In this document: piece by piece, positions 63,161 to 64,000 of the stretch
How the letters are laid out: each line of letters opens with the position of its first letter
How positions within the stretch are numbered: position 1 is the first letter of the stretch
Assembly (NCBI RefSeq): GCF_003015185.1
Contig: NZ_CP027860.1
Coordinates: forward strand, 3,896,501-3,960,500
Source of the DNA: Ahniella affigens
GTDB taxonomy: Bacteria; Pseudomonadota; Gammaproteobacteria; Xanthomonadales; Ahniellaceae
Reading direction: 5' to 3'
DNA: 64,000 nucleotides
Program-made: the position numbers and the translations under genes
The notes under the pieces: model-generated
Told to the model about the DNA's origin: nothing
The model's input: only the letters and a program-made list of their open reading frames with translations
Databases searched by the model: none

Positions 63161-64000
63161 CTATTGAAGCGGCTTGGCTTCGAGCCTGGCCAGATGCTCA
63201 CGCACTCCTTTCCGAATCGGCGGCAACCCCGTCCAGATGGCATCGAAGTGCCGTTCCGCCTCAGCATAGTACGCTCGCGCCGCATCCAAGTCGCCATTGC
63301 CTTCGGCGAGACTTGCACGGACTGCCGCCAGTCGCGCTTGCTCAAGATCATTGCCGTCACGCATCAGCGCGTCGTTGGCTGCGATCAGCATCATCGCTTC
63401 AGCCGCATCGCCACGGGCGGCCAGCAGATTCAGACGCGCCGCGATGAGTCGTCGCTGCCCACGCGGCCCCAATTGCTCGATTGTCGGCGCCAGTAACGCC
63501 AAATTCGCCGCGGCAATCGACCACTGCCCTGCCTGAATCTCGGCCTCCACCCGATTCATTCGGACGACGGCACAAGGTGGGCTGATCTCGGGCGCTGCAC
63601 AAATCAAGCCGATGGCCGTATCGAATTTGCCCAGTGCCGCCTCGGCTTGAGAAAGCTCGCGCAGCACCGTGCCATAGAGATTGAAAACAGCGGCCAGATT
63701 CGCGGGTGCCAACGTATTCTGATGTTGCTCCAAGCGCTTGAGCGCCTGTTCTGCCTGCTCGAATTCGCCGAGCACCTCACTCGTCATGGCCAGTTCCCAG
63801 GTCAATGCCGAAGCCTGCTCGCTGTCTTCGCCGCGAAGCGCATCCGCGCGGGCTCTGGCGGCGACTAGCAATGGCAATGCCATTTTTGGCTGAGCCGTAC
63901 TGCTCAGAGCTCCGGCGTATTGTTGCGTGGCATAGAGCCAAACGCCGGCACCGACGGTCGACTCATGCGTCTGCATCAGCTCATAGGCCTCCTTGGCTGC
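63161..64000 (-). CDS. C-terminal part of a TPR-type repeat protein (5' end outside window)
   Basis: The frame is open to the right edge and ends at the TAG at 63161, giving 280 residues of an incomplete protein. It is made of paired helices in the TPR pattern: LGEFEQAEQALKRLEQHQN, LSQAEAALGKFDTAIGLI, NGDLDAARAYYAEAERHFD. A near-C-terminal tail RKGVREHLARLEAKPLQ follows. Kinase-TPR proteins in this region (left edge, 10578) have the same C-terminal character, so this may be the sensor half of a third Ser/Thr kinase. That is a guess, since the N-terminus is not in the window. Confidence 0.75.
   Translation of the reverse strand, partial: AAKEAYELMQTHESTVGAGVWLYATQQYAGALSSTAQPKMALPLLVAARARADALRGEDSEQASALTWELAMTSEVLGEFEQAEQALKRLEQHQNTLAPANLAAVFNLYGTVLRELSQAEAALGKFDTAIGLICAAPEISPPCAVVRMNRVEAEIQAGQWSIAAANLALLAPTIEQLGPRGQRRLIAARLNLLAARGDAAEAMMLIAANDALMRDGNDLEQARLAAVRASLAEGNGDLDAARAYYAEAERHFDAIWTGLPPIRKGVREHLARLEAKPLQ

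Overview
The window is GC-rich, densely coded gammaproteobacterial DNA, most likely from the Lysobacterales (Xanthomonadales), perhaps near Rhodanobacteraceae. The basis is the family mix: cbb3 oxidase, Mfd, RF3 and AmiC of gammaproteobacterial type, IPTL-like CTERM surface proteins, many Ser/Thr kinase-TPR proteins, and intergenic REP families with cores like GGAGCGGCTTCAGCCGC. This placement rests on pattern recognition and no database search was run. No rRNA, tRNA, CRISPR array, phage or complete insertion sequence was found.

Layout. 1-8418: a Ser/Thr kinase gene cut by the left edge, a 2 kb-long exported Calx-beta protein gene, and two gene remnants (a LuxR-regulator tail and a kinase N-terminus). 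8656-16516: a small exported protein, then a tightly coupled signalling operon (FHA-GAF protein, Ser/Thr kinase-TPR, soluble histidine kinase, NarL/FixJ response regulator), then an FG-GAP protein. 16604-21126: a TetR regulator divergent from an alpha/beta hydrolase - fadE - DUF4442 thioesterase operon, with paired operator-like palindromes over a strong promoter whose transcript appears leaderless. 21190-28951: prfC between two REP-rich gaps, a dehydrogenase/GMC oxidoreductase pair, a MOSC protein, and an NTT-like transporter with a small outer-membrane-barrel candidate. 29248-35293: a CTERM surface protein and two sulfatase-fold/TPR lipoproteins. 35376-43672: mfd, amiC, a large tandem REP array, a FAH-family hydrolase with a small membrane protein, folP and tsaB. 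43768-50304: creD, the ccoNOQP cbb3 oxidase operon with one extra small membrane gene, and ctaA. 50325-54912: a polytopic membrane protein, a POT peptide transporter, and a second CTERM surface protein. 55192-61534: a third sulfatase-fold/TPR protein, a sulfotransferase, and an operon of a small membrane protein, a type I phosphodiesterase-fold enzyme and an unknown membrane protein. 61647-64000: dihydropyrimidinase and the C-terminal part of a TPR protein cut by the right edge.

Three themes link the genes. First, Ser/Thr kinase signalling recurs at the left edge, in the 9.7-15.3 kb operon where it is joined to a two-component pair, in the 8.3-8.4 kb remnant, and possibly at the right edge. 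Second, three proteins fuse an alkaline-phosphatase-superfamily domain with a Thr in the nucleophile position to TPR repeats; two of them lie beside genes for CTERM-anchored surface proteins, which suggests an envelope-decorating function. Third, the intergenic spaces carry at least four families of palindromic repeats, including an eight-copy 54-bp array and a double-hairpin element present in two distant gaps.
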